From positions 1,488,001 through 1,552,000 of the forward strand of contig CBDDCD010000002.1 of the NCBI GenBank assembly GCA_965226025.1: a stretch of DNA of 64,000 nucleotides, given 5' to 3'. Below, one piece after another: positions 7,481-16,000 of this stretch. Below the pieces are notes generated by a model. It ran no database searches. It was not told the DNA's origin and saw only the letters and a program-made list of their open reading frames with translations. The position numbers were made by a program, and so were the translations under genes. This DNA is from Moanibacter sp965226025 (GTDB lineage Bacteria; Verrucomicrobiota; Verrucomicrobiia; Opitutales; UBA2987). Positions within the stretch are counted from its first letter, which is position 1. The number at the start of each line of letters is the position of its first letter.

Positions 7481-7879
7481 CTACTTTGTGATTTCCTTGT
7501 AGAGACTGTCCGAGACGATTTTTCGAATTTCACCGAGTTCAGCGAGAAACCTCCTCCAATCACGGTCGGCCGCCAACTTTTCCGTTGATTCCGCAAATGC
7601 CGAAAGACTCGGAAACTCAACCGCAACGACCACCGTTCCCGTATCATCGCCGGCATACGTGGCCTGCCAAACCCTCACTTGGACATCAGGATTCAGACGC
7701 TTTATTATCGGCACGCCTTTCTTGGCAATCATCTCGGCGTAATTGTCCACGCTACCATCCGTCACTTTTACGACTACAATCCGTGAAACCTTGTTCTCTT
7801 CAGCTTGAGCCATAATGGGAAGAAGGCTCAGGTTGAGTGCGAATACGGCCAACAGTCCTAAGGGAGAATACATCTTCAT
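7481..7879 (-). CDS. Small exported protein with ferredoxin-like (NIPSNAP/ABM-type) fold
   Basis: Start at ATG 7879 (AAAGGATCG about 10 bases upstream) gives 132 residues; a longer frame to 7972 lacks a ribosome binding site. The N-terminus MKMYSPLGLLAVFALNLSLL ending PIMAQAEEN is a Sec signal peptide with an AQA-type cleavage site. The mature part (VVVKVTDGSVDNYAEMIAKK, VRVWQATYAGDDTGTVVVAV, FPSLSAFAESTEKLAADRDW) has the beta-alpha-beta pattern of dimeric alpha/beta-barrel monooxygenase-like or NIPSNAP proteins. Probably periplasmic; function unknown. It is flanked by repeat DNA on both sides. Confidence 0.75.
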   Translation of the reverse strand: MKMYSPLGLLAVFALNLSLLPIMAQAEENKVSRIVVVKVTDGSVDNYAEMIAKKGVPIIKRLNPDVQVRVWQATYAGDDTGTVVVAVEFPSLSAFAESTEKLAADRDWRRFLAELGEIRKIVSDSLYKEITK

Positions 7880-8494
7880 TTTCGCTCGATCCTTTCTTTT
7901 TCGTTTCGTCCGCCGTCGAAACCTTAGTGTCCGACTGAGTGGACACTTAAGAATGAGCAAGTTAAACGTCAATTAAGATAGAATGATTTTAAGGGCCGGG
8001 AATCAAATTACGTTCTAATGGGAACCGCCCTTCGGCTTTACTCAGGACCTTCGGCAGAGAACGCGGAGAGCGGGGAGACGCGGGGAAGCGGAGAGCGACC
8101 ACGGATTGCACTGGGGGTGCGCGGTAGCGCAGGGTCATGCGGAGTGACTCACTGAGGCGTGGATTTGGGGAGGGGGGAGAAAACCACTAGGGCACGAAGA
8201 CACGGAGAGAGACCACGGATTACGCGGATTGGCACGGATGGGGGAGAGAAGGCAGATGAGCCAGAAACGGGGGGATGCGAAGTTGCGGAACTACAGAACG
8301 ACAGCGTGGAACCAAGCGAGGATCGATACATTCTTAATTCGGTCCGTTAAAATCCTTCTCAATTCTGGTGGAAGCGAAGGGCAATGGCATTCCGTGTATC
8401 GTGGCGACCAAGAGCTGATCTACTCTCCCTCGGACCTGAATCGGTTTGAAAAAGCGAGGTTGCCATTCGTATCTAACAGCCCATCATTGGGCAA
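7880..8494. other. Intergenic repeat-rich stretch
   Basis: Purine-rich degenerate sequence with GACCACGGATT and CACGGAGAGAGACCACGGAT motifs (about 8095-8235), members of the dispersed ACCACGGAT family. No supported gene. The 8360-8490 part (YSPSDLNRFEKARL in one frame) may be an old gene remnant but I cannot assign it. Confidence 0.5.
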
Positions 8495-8698
8495 GTGCCG
8501 AGAAAGGTAGGGGAATTGATTGGAGACTTGAAGAGAGCCGGGTTTTACGAGATCGCAAGAGGTGGAAAAGGTTCACACCGCAAACTCACCCACAGACGAT
8601 ATGCAGGAGCCGTAACTGTGAGCGGAAGAACTGGCGATGATGCAAAGGCCTATCAGGAGAGGCAGGTAAGACGAGCCATCGAAGGTATCGAAAAATGA
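8495..8698 (+). CDS. hicA: HicA-type mRNA interferase toxin
   Basis: A 67-residue protein starting at GTG 8495. PRKVGELIGDLKRAGFYEI, the catalytic-histidine block GSHRKLTH and the ending EVxxGTLRxILKxxG-like QVRRAIEGIEK match HicA (YcfA) toxins, which have a double-stranded-RNA-binding-like fold and cleave mRNA. The conserved histidine after GKGS is present. The stop overlaps the next gene's ATG by four bases (8695-8698, ATGA), the standard hicAB arrangement. Confidence 0.88.
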   Translation: MPRKVGELIGDLKRAGFYEIARGGKGSHRKLTHRRYAGAVTVSGRTGDDAKAYQERQVRRAIEGIEK

Positions 8699-8916
8699 GG
8701 GCAAGCGATCAATACCATAAGTGGGTCGAGTGGAGCGAAGAGGATCAGGTCTACATCGGTAAATGCCCGGACCTGATTACCGGAATTCACGGCAGTGATC
8801 CGGTGCGCTTGTTCACCGAACTATGCGAGACCGTTGAAGAGGTTGTAAGCCAACTCGAGTCTGAAGAACGGAACCTTCCCACACCTCGAACCCGACCCAT
8901 GCAGGAAGTTTCATAG
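8695..8916 (+). CDS. hicB: HicB-type antitoxin (short form)
   Basis: A 73-residue protein: YHKWVEWSEEDQVYIGKCPD matches the degenerate RNase-H-like fold of HicB (WSxEDxxYxGxCPxL), followed by LFTELCETVEEVVSQLESE. The C-terminal ribbon-helix-helix or HTH DNA-binding module of longer HicB proteins is missing, as in many short HicB antitoxins, so autoregulation may rely on other surfaces. Coupled to hicA by an ATGA overlap. Confidence 0.82.
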   Translation: MRASDQYHKWVEWSEEDQVYIGKCPDLITGIHGSDPVRLFTELCETVEEVVSQLESEERNLPTPRTRPMQEVS

Positions 8917-8966
8917 AATCACCGGCTAAATCAGCCCTATTTAGTCGTACTTTACGGTGGACGCTG

Positions 8967-10127
8967 TCACATATCCACCCAGGTCGAACCGTTGTCGCAG
9001 GACTCCACTGTGCTGTAGATGAACTGCATGCCGCGCAGCCCGTCGTAGACGGTGGGAAAATCATAGTCCTCGGTTTTCAATGGATCGCCGTCGAGGTGCC
9101 GGCGCACGGCCTCGGCCAGACCGTCGTAAACGCTGGCGAACGCCTCCAGATATCCTTCCGGGTGGCCGGTTGGGATACGGGTGGCATTGGCGGCGACGTC
9201 GGAGAGGTAGCCCTGTCCTCGGGTCAGCACCTGCCGTGGTTCGCCGTAGCGGTTAAACTCGAGGTAATTGGGATTTTCCTGGGCCCACTTGATCGCTCCT
9301 TCGGAGGCGTATACTCTGAGGGTGAGGCCGTTCTCTTCGCCGGTCGCCACCTGGCTGATGCTCAGGACACCCTTGCCTCCACCCTTGAAGCGGAGCAAGG
9401 CATTGACGTCTTCGTCGAGTTTGCGATCCGGCAGGAATGTGCTCTTGTCGGCGCACAACGCAGTGATCGGATCGCCCGTTACGTATTCCAGCAGGTTTAC
9501 GCAGTGGGTGCCGATATCGCCCATGGTGCCGCCGATTCCCGATTGTGCCGGATCGACGCGCCAGGCCGCCTGCTTCATTCCCAGTTTCTCGTGCGGTACC
9601 ATGAGGAAATCCTGAAGGTATTCGACGATCACCTTGCGCACGGTGCCCATTTGGCCGGACTGAAACAGGTGGCGGGCGTGGCGGATGAGCGGATGGCCGG
9701 TGTAGTTGTGCGTCAACGCGAATACAAGGCCTGAGTTTTCCACCAGGCCGACCAGTTCCCTGGCCTCGTCCAGGGTGTAAGTCATGGGTTTGTCGCAGAC
9801 CACGTGGAAGTCGGCATCGAGGAAGGTTTTGGCGATGGCGAAGTGGGAGACATTGGGCGTCACAATAGTGACAAAGTCGATGCGCCGGTCTTCCGGGAGA
9901 GTGGCTTCGGTTGCGGCCATCTCGGCGTAGGTAGCGTAACAACGAGTAGGGTCGAGATACAGCTCCTCGCCGGTCTGACGGGTGTTCTCCGGATCCTGAG
10001 AGAAGCAGCCGGCCACGAGTTCGATCTGCATATCGAGGGCGGCCACCATTCGGTGGACCCCGCCGATAAAGGCGCCTTGGCCGCCGCCGACCATGCCCAT
10101 GCGTAATTTACGTTTCCAAGATTTAAT
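8967..10127 (-). CDS. Gfo/Idh/MocA family NAD(P)-dependent oxidoreductase, probable ATT start
   Basis: 386 residues if begun at ATT 10127-10125. The Rossmann motif GMVGGGQGAF (residues 11-20), VVCDKPMTY (substrate-lysine block EKP-like CDKP) and GGTMGDIGTHCVNL are typical of the family. AGGAGG (10141-10136) sits 8 bases before ATT, whereas the first ATG (10100) is 35 bases away and would leave only one residue before the nucleotide-binding strand; relatives carry the extra WKRKLRMG sequence. The gene lies 25 bases after the TIM-barrel isomerase (10153-11202) in a three-gene operon, so oxidation of a cyclic polyol or sugar is likely. Confidence 0.85.
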   Translation of the reverse strand: MKSWKRKLRMGMVGGGQGAFIGGVHRMVAALDMQIELVAGCFSQDPENTRQTGEELYLDPTRCYATYAEMAATEATLPEDRRIDFVTIVTPNVSHFAIAKTFLDADFHVVCDKPMTYTLDEARELVGLVENSGLVFALTHNYTGHPLIRHARHLFQSGQMGTVRKVIVEYLQDFLMVPHEKLGMKQAAWRVDPAQSGIGGTMGDIGTHCVNLLEYVTGDPITALCADKSTFLPDRKLDEDVNALLRFKGGGKGVLSISQVATGEENGLTLRVYASEGAIKWAQENPNYLEFNRYGEPRQVLTRGQGYLSDVAANATRIPTGHPEGYLEAFASVYDGLAEAVRRHLDGDPLKTEDYDFPTVYDGLRGMQFIYSTVESCDNGSTWVDM

Positions 10128-10135
10128 TGGTATTT

Positions 10136-10141
10136 CCTCCT
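10136..10141 (-). promoter_or_regulatory. Shine-Dalgarno AGGAGG that points to an ATT start
   Basis: Perfect AGGAGG with 8-base spacing to ATT (10127) and 5 bases further to no ATG, GTG or TTG. ATA at 10133-10131 is the only other in-frame alternative. Confidence 0.65.
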
Positions 10142-10152
10142 GTAGTTTTGTT

Positions 10153-11202
10153 TCAATTGAGACCGAGAATACGGCGGTTCTCCTCCACGTCCGCCTTGCT
10201 TCCGGCAAAGTCGTCGAAGGCGACCTCCGTAGTCTCGATAATGTGGCGGGCGATAAAGGGGGCGCCTTCGGCCGCACCCTGCTCCGGGCTCTTGATGCAG
10301 CACTCCCACTCCAGTACAGCCCAGCCGTCGTACCCCGCCTCGGTGAGTAAGGTGAAGATGCGTGAAAAATCGACCTGGCCGTCACCGAGTGAGCGGAAAC
10401 GCGCGGCCCGTTCCTTCCAAGGTTGGTACCCTCCGTAGACCCCGACCCGCCCGCTGGGACGGAACTCGGCGTCCTTTACGTGGAAACCCTTGATGCGTTC
10501 GCCGTAGAGTTGGATGAACTGCAGGTAGTCGAGTTGCTGCATGAGAAAGTGGCTCGGGTCGTAGTTCAGGCAAGCGGCTTCGTGATCGTCGGTATGATCG
10601 AGAAACATCTCGAAGGTGGCTCCGTCGAAAATGTCGGATCCCGGGTGCAACTCAAAGGCGATTACCTTGCCGTTGTCGAGCGCCAGATCCAGGAGGGGTT
10701 GCCAGAGCCTGGCCAGCTCTTCGAAGGCTGCGTCGATGATGCCTTCCGGCCGCTGCGGCCAGGGATACACCATGTGCCAGGCAAGGCCGCCGGAGAGCAC
10801 GGGCACGACTTCGGTACCAAAGTGGATCGAGGCTCGAATGGTTTTCTCAATTTCGCCGGCCGCCCATGCGGTCCGCTCCCCGCCCTTCAGGCCCGGAGGA
10901 TGGAAGCCTTGGAAGAGGATTTCATAGGCTGGGTGCATGGCCAATACCTGTCCTGCCAGGTAGGCGGCCAGTTCGGTCGGTTCGAGTCCCATCTCCTGGA
11001 GCCTGCCCCTGTATTCATCGCAGTAGGTCTTGGATTCTGCGGCCCTGTTGAGGTCGATGGCGCGTCCGTCCCATGCCGGGATTTGCACCCCCTTGTAACC
11101 AAGTCCGGCTACCCACCGGCCGATATTGTCGATCGTGTTGTAGGGTTCCTCGTCCCGCATGAACTGGGCGAGGAAAATGGCGGGCCCTTTAATGTGTGCC
11201 AT
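10153..11202 (-). CDS. Sugar phosphate isomerase/epimerase (xylose isomerase-like TIM barrel)
   Basis: 349 residues from ATG 11202, with AAAGGAG six bases upstream. Recognised by WVAGLGYKGVQIPAWDGRAI, ALDNGKVIAFELHPGSDIFD, CLNYDPSHFLMQ, IKGFHVKDAEF and YDGWAVLEWECCIKSPEQGA, the metal-binding Glu/Asp/His series of PF01261. Gfo/Idh/MocA partners such as this one's neighbour act with such isomerases in inositol-type and rare-sugar pathways. Its 5' ribosome binding site overlaps the frame-corrected 3' end of the PhyH gene, implying coupling. Confidence 0.88.
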   Translation of the reverse strand: MAHIKGPAIFLAQFMRDEEPYNTIDNIGRWVAGLGYKGVQIPAWDGRAIDLNRAAESKTYCDEYRGRLQEMGLEPTELAAYLAGQVLAMHPAYEILFQGFHPPGLKGGERTAWAAGEIEKTIRASIHFGTEVVPVLSGGLAWHMVYPWPQRPEGIIDAAFEELARLWQPLLDLALDNGKVIAFELHPGSDIFDGATFEMFLDHTDDHEAACLNYDPSHFLMQQLDYLQFIQLYGERIKGFHVKDAEFRPSGRVGVYGGYQPWKERAARFRSLGDGQVDFSRIFTLLTEAGYDGWAVLEWECCIKSPEQGAAEGAPFIARHIIETTEVAFDDFAGSKADVEENRRILGLN

Positions 11203-11254
11203 GGTCTACTCCTTTAGGCTCGGTTCGGGTTCGCTCTTGATGAAACGGGCCCGG

Positions 11255-12046
11255 TCAAAGGGCAGGTGAGTGGCGCCCCGGGGCAAGGATTTGGCTGCCA
11301 TTCCCTCCGCCCCACTCGGTGTAGGAGCGGGCATTGGCATAGTGGCAAACGAAAGCGCGCCGAAAACGATCCGGGCTGCGGTTCTTGCGGGAGCTGTGAA
11401 TAAGGTGGCCGTGGAAAAACATCACATCGCCGGCTTCGGCTTCGGCCAAGACTTCCTTGCTCTGGTCCACACCATCGATCTGTGGCAGCCGGAAATGGTA
11501 ATCGTCTGTGTTCGCAGGTAGCGTTTTGTTCTCGTAGATAGGATCGAAATTTGAGCCTGGGATGAAGGACATGCACCCATTTTTCTCGTCGCAATCATCG
11601 ATTGCGATCCAAGCGCCGCAGAGGATATCGGGCGAAGTCGTAATGAAACAGGAATCCTGATGGGCGGCCTGTCCGGGATGACCCGGAGGCTTCAGGAAGA
11701 GCATCGACTGCATAGCCATCAGATCAGGGCCGATGAGGGCTTCCAGGACATCGAGGATAGGAGGGTAGAGCATGAAGCGCTCGTGAATCTCCAGGTGACG
11801 ATGGAACTGGATAAAGCGGAAGTATTTTTCTTCAATATCGGCCGGCGTGGTGCCGTCGTTTCTTGGCTTCAACCCCTGAAGTTGGCTCAGATCCACTCGG
11901 TTGTTGATGAGGTCCATAGAGTGTCTGTCAAGTTCCCGCAACTCCGCGTCGCAAAGCAGACCCGCGACCTTAAGATAGCCGTTGCAGCCGAAAAAACGAC
12001 GCTGATCGAGACTGACTTCGTATTTCTCTCGGTTTGGCATTGCCAT
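11255..12046 (-). CDS. Phytanoyl-CoA dioxygenase (PhyH) family protein with C-terminal frameshift
   Basis: Start at ATG 12046 (GGGAG ten bases upstream), 263 residues. Fe(II)/2-oxoglutarate ligands: HQDSCF (HxD) and the distal FFHGHLIHSSRKNRS with the arginine for 2-oxoglutarate. The last residues (APGRHSPAL) are not family-like; in the next frame the same DNA reads GATHLPFDRARFIKSEPEPS, the usual PhyH ending, stopping at 11206 just before the isomerase start. A single extra base in CCCCGGGG (11276-11283) explains this. The active site is upstream of the shift, so activity may survive. Confidence 0.83.
   Translation of the reverse strand: MAMPNREKYEVSLDQRRFFGCNGYLKVAGLLCDAELRELDRHSMDLINNRVDLSQLQGLKPRNDGTTPADIEEKYFRFIQFHRHLEIHERFMLYPPILDVLEALIGPDLMAMQSMLFLKPPGHPGQAAHQDSCFITTSPDILCGAWIAIDDCDEKNGCMSFIPGSNFDPIYENKTLPANTDDYHFRLPQIDGVDQSKEVLAEAEAGDVMFFHGHLIHSSRKNRSPDRFRRAFVCHYANARSYTEWGGGNGSQILAPGRHSPAL
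11276..11283. other. Probable frameshift site in PhyH gene
   Basis: CCCCGGGG; removing one base restores the family C-terminus through 11206. Could be mutation or sequencing error. Confidence 0.65.
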
Positions 12047-12585
12047 AGGCACGGATCTCCCGACCGTGAGATCGCGGATTACCAGAGTGCCGTAAAGTTC
12101 AAGCGCGACCCAGTTTTCCGTCAAGCTTGTAGCCTCAACCGCAACGATGATGTGCGGGACACCACACGTTACGCAGAAGAGAAACCATCCCGCTCAGCGG
12201 GAGACACGAATGAACTCGAATCGGCGATGGGGGAAGAACCACGGAGGGCCTAGCGCAGCAAAGCCACAACCAAAAGAATTTGGAGAGTAAGAATAACCAC
12301 GGATTTAAAGGTGACTCGTCCGATTGGTAGCCCTGCCGCGGGTAATTGGCGCAGTCCAGATGTTTCTGGAATCAGCAGATGAGTCTATTCCCAGCGGACT
12401 TAGGTACTAAGCCAGGCTCTTTCTATCGCTTTTTCTTAGAGATTCGCTATCAATAGTAGATCTCCGTTCACCGGCTGTAGCCTCTGCGGTATGCGAAGGC
12501 GCCAGACGTTGCGATCCGCGAGTCTATGAGGTAGGAATCGAAATGCTGCGCATTTCTCAAGGGGGCAAAATTGACAAGGGTGCTT
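12047..12585. other. Intergenic repeats between divergent operons
   Basis: Contains the palindrome TCCCGCTCAGCGGGA (12188-12202), an ACCACGGAGGG/CAACCAAAAGAAT/ACCACGGATT block (12233-12303) and the CGAAATGCTGCGCATTTCTC repeat (12539-12558) shared with 6420-6445. No gene. Confidence 0.6.
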
Positions 12586-13392
12586 ATGAAACTCGGGCTA
12601 TCAACCATCATGCATCGGAATTGTCGCCTGGATCGGCATCTGATGGAGGAGTATCAGCAGGCAGGTGTGGAATCGATCGAGCTGACGGACTATCATCCGG
12701 ATTTTTCATTTGAAGATCTCGATTCCTTTAAAGCGCTGGGAAGGGATTTGGCTGATCTGGGGCTTCACCTGAATTCGCTGCATATTCATCTGGAACAGCT
12801 TAATTCGGACTACGATCTGGCGGCTCAGGATCCTGAGCAGACGGCAACTTCAGTGGAAGTTTACCGGAAAGCGGTAGATCTGATGGATGCGGCGGGCGGT
12901 GGGATTCTGGTGACTCACGATATCCGGATTCCCGAGCCCAAAGCAGAAACGCACGAAGAAAAGCGAAGATCATTTCTGGCGAATCTGAAGACTCTGGCAG
13001 CTTATGCCGAACCGAGAAATGTCCGGTTTGCCTTAGAGAATACGACCCGGGGTTACACCCGAGAGCCGGGCCGGTTGGTCAAACTGATGGAAGAACTGGA
13101 TGCGTCAAATGTGGGTATTGTGATCGACACGGGACATCGGAACCTGGTGGGCGATTCGGCCGAGGCATTGCGGATCGCGGGCAAACACTTGATTACCCTG
13201 CATATTCATGACAATCACGGAGGCCACGATGAGCATCTGTTGCCGGGATTGGGAGAGATCAGCTGGCCGGATGTGGTGGATGCGTTGCGGGAAGTAGATT
13301 ATCCGGGAGTCTTCATGTACGAGCTGAACCGTCCGGAGGATTTGAAGGCTCTCCGGGGGAATTTTGAGTCTTTGCAGGTAGGGCGATCTTGA
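12586..13392 (+). CDS. Sugar phosphate isomerase/epimerase, TIM barrel
   Basis: 268 residues from ATG 12586 (AAGGGTG just upstream; an earlier TTG at 12571 has no binding site). MKLGLSTIMHR opens the first strand. ESIELTDYHPDF, LHLNSLHIHLEQLNSDYDLA, VRFALENTTRGYTREPG, VGIVIDTGHRNLVGD, LITLHIHDNHGGHDEHLLPG and GVFMYELNRPEDLK place the glutamate, aspartate and histidine metal ligands of PF01261 barrels. Transcribed divergently from the PhyH operon and alone on its strand. Reaction uncertain: isomerase, epimerase or endonuclease-IV-like barrel proteins share this fold. Confidence 0.85.
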   Translation: MKLGLSTIMHRNCRLDRHLMEEYQQAGVESIELTDYHPDFSFEDLDSFKALGRDLADLGLHLNSLHIHLEQLNSDYDLAAQDPEQTATSVEVYRKAVDLMDAAGGGILVTHDIRIPEPKAETHEEKRRSFLANLKTLAAYAEPRNVRFALENTTRGYTREPGRLVKLMEELDASNVGIVIDTGHRNLVGDSAEALRIAGKHLITLHIHDNHGGHDEHLLPGLGEISWPDVVDALREVDYPGVFMYELNRPEDLKALRGNFESLQVGRS

Positions 13393-13854
13393 AGTCGGAA
13401 TTCGGTTTGGTTGATTGTCCATAGTCCGCTCCAGCCGCCGGTTGCCACTTCGGAACGGGTCGGCTGGTTGTTCTAGCCGATAGGAGGTGGTCCGTGTCCT
13501 CCTGACGCGGAACAGAGGTAATACTGCAGACCGAGTTTCTGCCGTGCCGGGACGGCCCGGCCCACCTTCGCTGCCTATATCGACTACCGCCCGACCAATC
13601 GGGGCTGAAACTTCAACTGGGGATTTCATATTTCTGCCCCTTGGTAGTACCGAATTTCTGCCTGTAAAGCCTCATCAGTCCCGCGGAGCGGGATTTCAAT
13701 TTAGACGCGAAGCCTGACTCCCTTCCCTTTCCGGACTACAGCCTTTCCCGTTTCAGTCGCTTTCGGTTACGTCATGTCATTGGGGTTGCCATCGCGGTCC
13801 GGTTTTGGCACCTTGTTGTCCATGAAAGGACACAGCAGCACCAAGGAGCTCCCC
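13393..13854. other. Intergenic, no gene seen
   Basis: Contains GAGGTGGTCCGTGTCCTCC (short inverted arms) and a TCCCGCGGAGCGGGA palindrome (about 13679-13693) of the REP-like CCCGCTGAGCGGG group. No coding frame looks real. Confidence 0.5.
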
Positions 13855-14727
13855 ATGCTGACCACCGACCAGATCGAATTCTATCACACGAACGGCTATG
13901 TCACCGCCACCGGAGTCTTATCAGCTGAAGAACTAGCTGAGCTGCGACGGGTCACGGAAGAATTCGTCGACAAGTCCCGCCTCGTCTCCGATCACACCGA
14001 AGAGTTCGATCTCGAGCCTGGCCATACCGCCGAAGAGCCGCGACTGCGACGTCTCAAATATCCCGAGCTCCTTCACCCCGTATACGACCGTGTATTCCGC
14101 CATGAGAGCATCATCGAGATAGCGGCCCAGCTTCTCGGACCCAACATCCGCCACCACGGCGGCAAGCTCAACATGAAAGCGGCAGGCTACGGCAGCCCGG
14201 TCGAATGGCATCAGGATTACGCTTTTGCGCCTCGCACAAACGACAATATGCTGGCAGTGGGAGTAGCCATCGACGATATGAACGAGGAGAATGGGTGTCT
14301 CCTGGTTGTCCCCGGCTCCCACAAAGGTCCGATTTTCAACCACTTTCAGGATGACGTTTTCGTCGGCGCCGTCACCAATTCCGATATCGCGCCCGACAGC
14401 GTCGCCGCCCTTGAGCTGAAGGCCGGCGACATCTCTCTGCATCACGGCCGGACTCTGCACGCATCAGCCACCAACACCTCGCCGGACAAACCTCGCCGTC
14501 TCTATCTTCTCCAGTACTGTGCGGCAGACGCCTGGCGGATCGATCAGGCAGTTGGAGAGGATGAAGGGCCGGAGAGAGATTGCGATGAGCATCTCCTGCG
14601 GGGGAAAGCTGTCGGACCGCGCTACGCCGAGGTGCCCCCCGTGCCCAAGCCGGAGACTGTCCGACCCGGGCTTTCCGGGTCCATCTACGAAACGCAGACC
14701 CAGCTCGAGCGGCGATTCTTTGGTTAA
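13855..14727 (+). CDS. Phytanoyl-CoA dioxygenase (PhyH) family protein
   Basis: Start at ATG 13855, six bases after AAGGAG (13843-13848); earlier ATGs lack this. 290 residues. FYHTNGYVTATGVLSAEELA is the usual N-terminal helix-strand, WHQDYAF gives the HxD ligands, VGVAIDDMNEENGCLLVVPG and GSHKGP follow, and LHHGRTLHASATNTS carries the distal histidine and the region of the 2-oxoglutarate arginine (KPRRLYLLQY). Family members hydroxylate small molecules or lipids; the substrate is unknown. Second of three PhyH genes in the window; sequence differs enough that they are not recent duplicates. Confidence 0.9.
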   Translation: MLTTDQIEFYHTNGYVTATGVLSAEELAELRRVTEEFVDKSRLVSDHTEEFDLEPGHTAEEPRLRRLKYPELLHPVYDRVFRHESIIEIAAQLLGPNIRHHGGKLNMKAAGYGSPVEWHQDYAFAPRTNDNMLAVGVAIDDMNEENGCLLVVPGSHKGPIFNHFQDDVFVGAVTNSDIAPDSVAALELKAGDISLHHGRTLHASATNTSPDKPRRLYLLQYCAADAWRIDQAVGEDEGPERDCDEHLLRGKAVGPRYAEVPPVPKPETVRPGLSGSIYETQTQLERRFFG

Positions 14728-15472
14728 TTCGTCCCGACGTAGGGGAGAGAACCACGGATGGGCGCGGATGAGCCTAGAGCAACCTAGCAGCAACCAAGAA
14801 ATCAACCGCAGATTGCTTCTGCGCGCAGCAGCGCGCTGGATTGCCCAGATTCAGAATCTGATTGATCTGTGAAATCTGCGGTCCAATTCCTCTTCTCTGT
14901 GTCTCCGTGGCCTCCGTGGTTTGCTTTTTATCATATGCATAGTCATTCACTTATGAGAATCCTTGAAGAAAAATGCGTTCAAAAACCCCAATTGTGACAG
15001 ATTGTATTACGGAGCAAGACACGGATAGTGCGGCTTGTTACGCGGTCGACTTAAACAGGAGGTTACGGAGGGAGCAGAGGGTGGTGAAATTGGGAATCTT
15101 CGTTGAGAGTCCCGCTGAGCAGGATCGCGAGCTTTGTCGACACCAAGTGAAAGGGGGGAGAACCACGGAGGGCACCGAGACACGGAGAGGGAAGGGGCAG
15201 CCGTTCGGCATGCTCACGACAGGCGAAGCTGCCGTCATTGAGGCCTACAGCCGTGTTCCCGCTCAGCGGGATCATTAGGCAACGGAGCTGCCGTCATTTG
15301 CGGCTTCGAACCGCGTCACTGGTGAGGGAGAGGAGGGTGGATTCGGGTCGGCAACATCTGGGTGGCCGCAAAGATTCCATGGGAGCCTTGTGAGGGGCGA
15401 TCAAATCGCGAGAACGGACAAGGCTCGAATGTTATCTTTTCCCCATCTGGATTCTCACATATACCAGAACCC
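14728..15472. repeat. Dispersed-repeat block with inverted motifs
   Basis: No gene. GAGAACCACGGATG (about 14749) is mirrored by CTCCGTGGCCTCCGTGGTTT (about 14904-14923), and AACCGCAGATT (14804-14814) by AATCTGCGGT (14873-14882). Further on come TCCCGCTGAGCAGGATC (about 15109), ACCACGGAGGG/CACGGAGAGG (15163-15189), a CAGCCGTTCGGCATGCTCA motif (about 15200) repeated at 27731, and TTCCCGCTCAGCGGGAT (15257-15272). Confidence 0.65.
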
Positions 15473-16000
15473 TCAACGACTCTGTCCACCCTTCCACCGA
15501 TGCTTCTCTAAGAGCGCTTTGAATCTGGGGTGGTCGCGAAGAGGATCCAATCTTGGATCCAGACTGAGCAGTTCAATCGGTGTGAAATTCGGGACCGAAT
15601 AGTGACGTTCGAGCTGTGCAATGGCTTCATCCGGTTCTCCGACCATTGCGTATATCATAGCGAGCTGTAGGAGGAACTTGGGACCTTCCCAGGCATCCTT
15701 TGATACTGGATGGAGGCGGACTGCGAAGATTCCTTTCCGGACAGCGTCTTCCTTCCTGCTAAGACCTGCGTAGGCCAGTCCGAGAGCACTATGTACGCTT
15801 GCGTCCTTTGTGCTACTGATGATCTCGCGCTCGAGATTCCCTCTGGCCAAGTCAAAGGCTTTCATCGCCCTCTGGAATTCCCCAGAGAATTGGGCCGTCA
15901 TTCCGATCAGGAGCGATGTTGGTAGATGACTCCCAAGGACGTCCATGGTCGCCTCATCCTTCCTGGAAAGGAATCTATCGGCGGCTCTTCGAAGTCGCGC
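15473..16000 (-). pseudogene. Kinase-TolB-TPR gene, fragment 3 (C-terminal TPRs)
   Basis: The frame ..AADRFLSRKDEATMDVLG, FSGEFQRAMKAFDLARGNLE, ASVHSALGLAYAGLSRKEDA, LLQLAMIYAMVGEPDEAIAQ and PIELLSLDPRLDPLRDHPRF ends with the SLDPxxDPLRxDPRFxxLL signature that closes kinase/TolB-TPR proteins. It continues fragment 2 after a one-base frame change near 15985 and has no start of its own with a binding site, so it is the end of one interrupted gene. Confidence 0.8.

Noticed and set aside
8229..8510. 93-residue frame before hicA (YSPSDLNRFEKARL)
   Set aside because: First third is ACCACGGAT-type repeat; the rest has no clear homology and overlaps hicA start.
14973..15278. 101-residue plus-strand frame
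   Set aside because: No binding site, arginine-rich composition, and it spans dispersed repeat motifs (CACGGAGG, CCGCTCAGCGGGATC).
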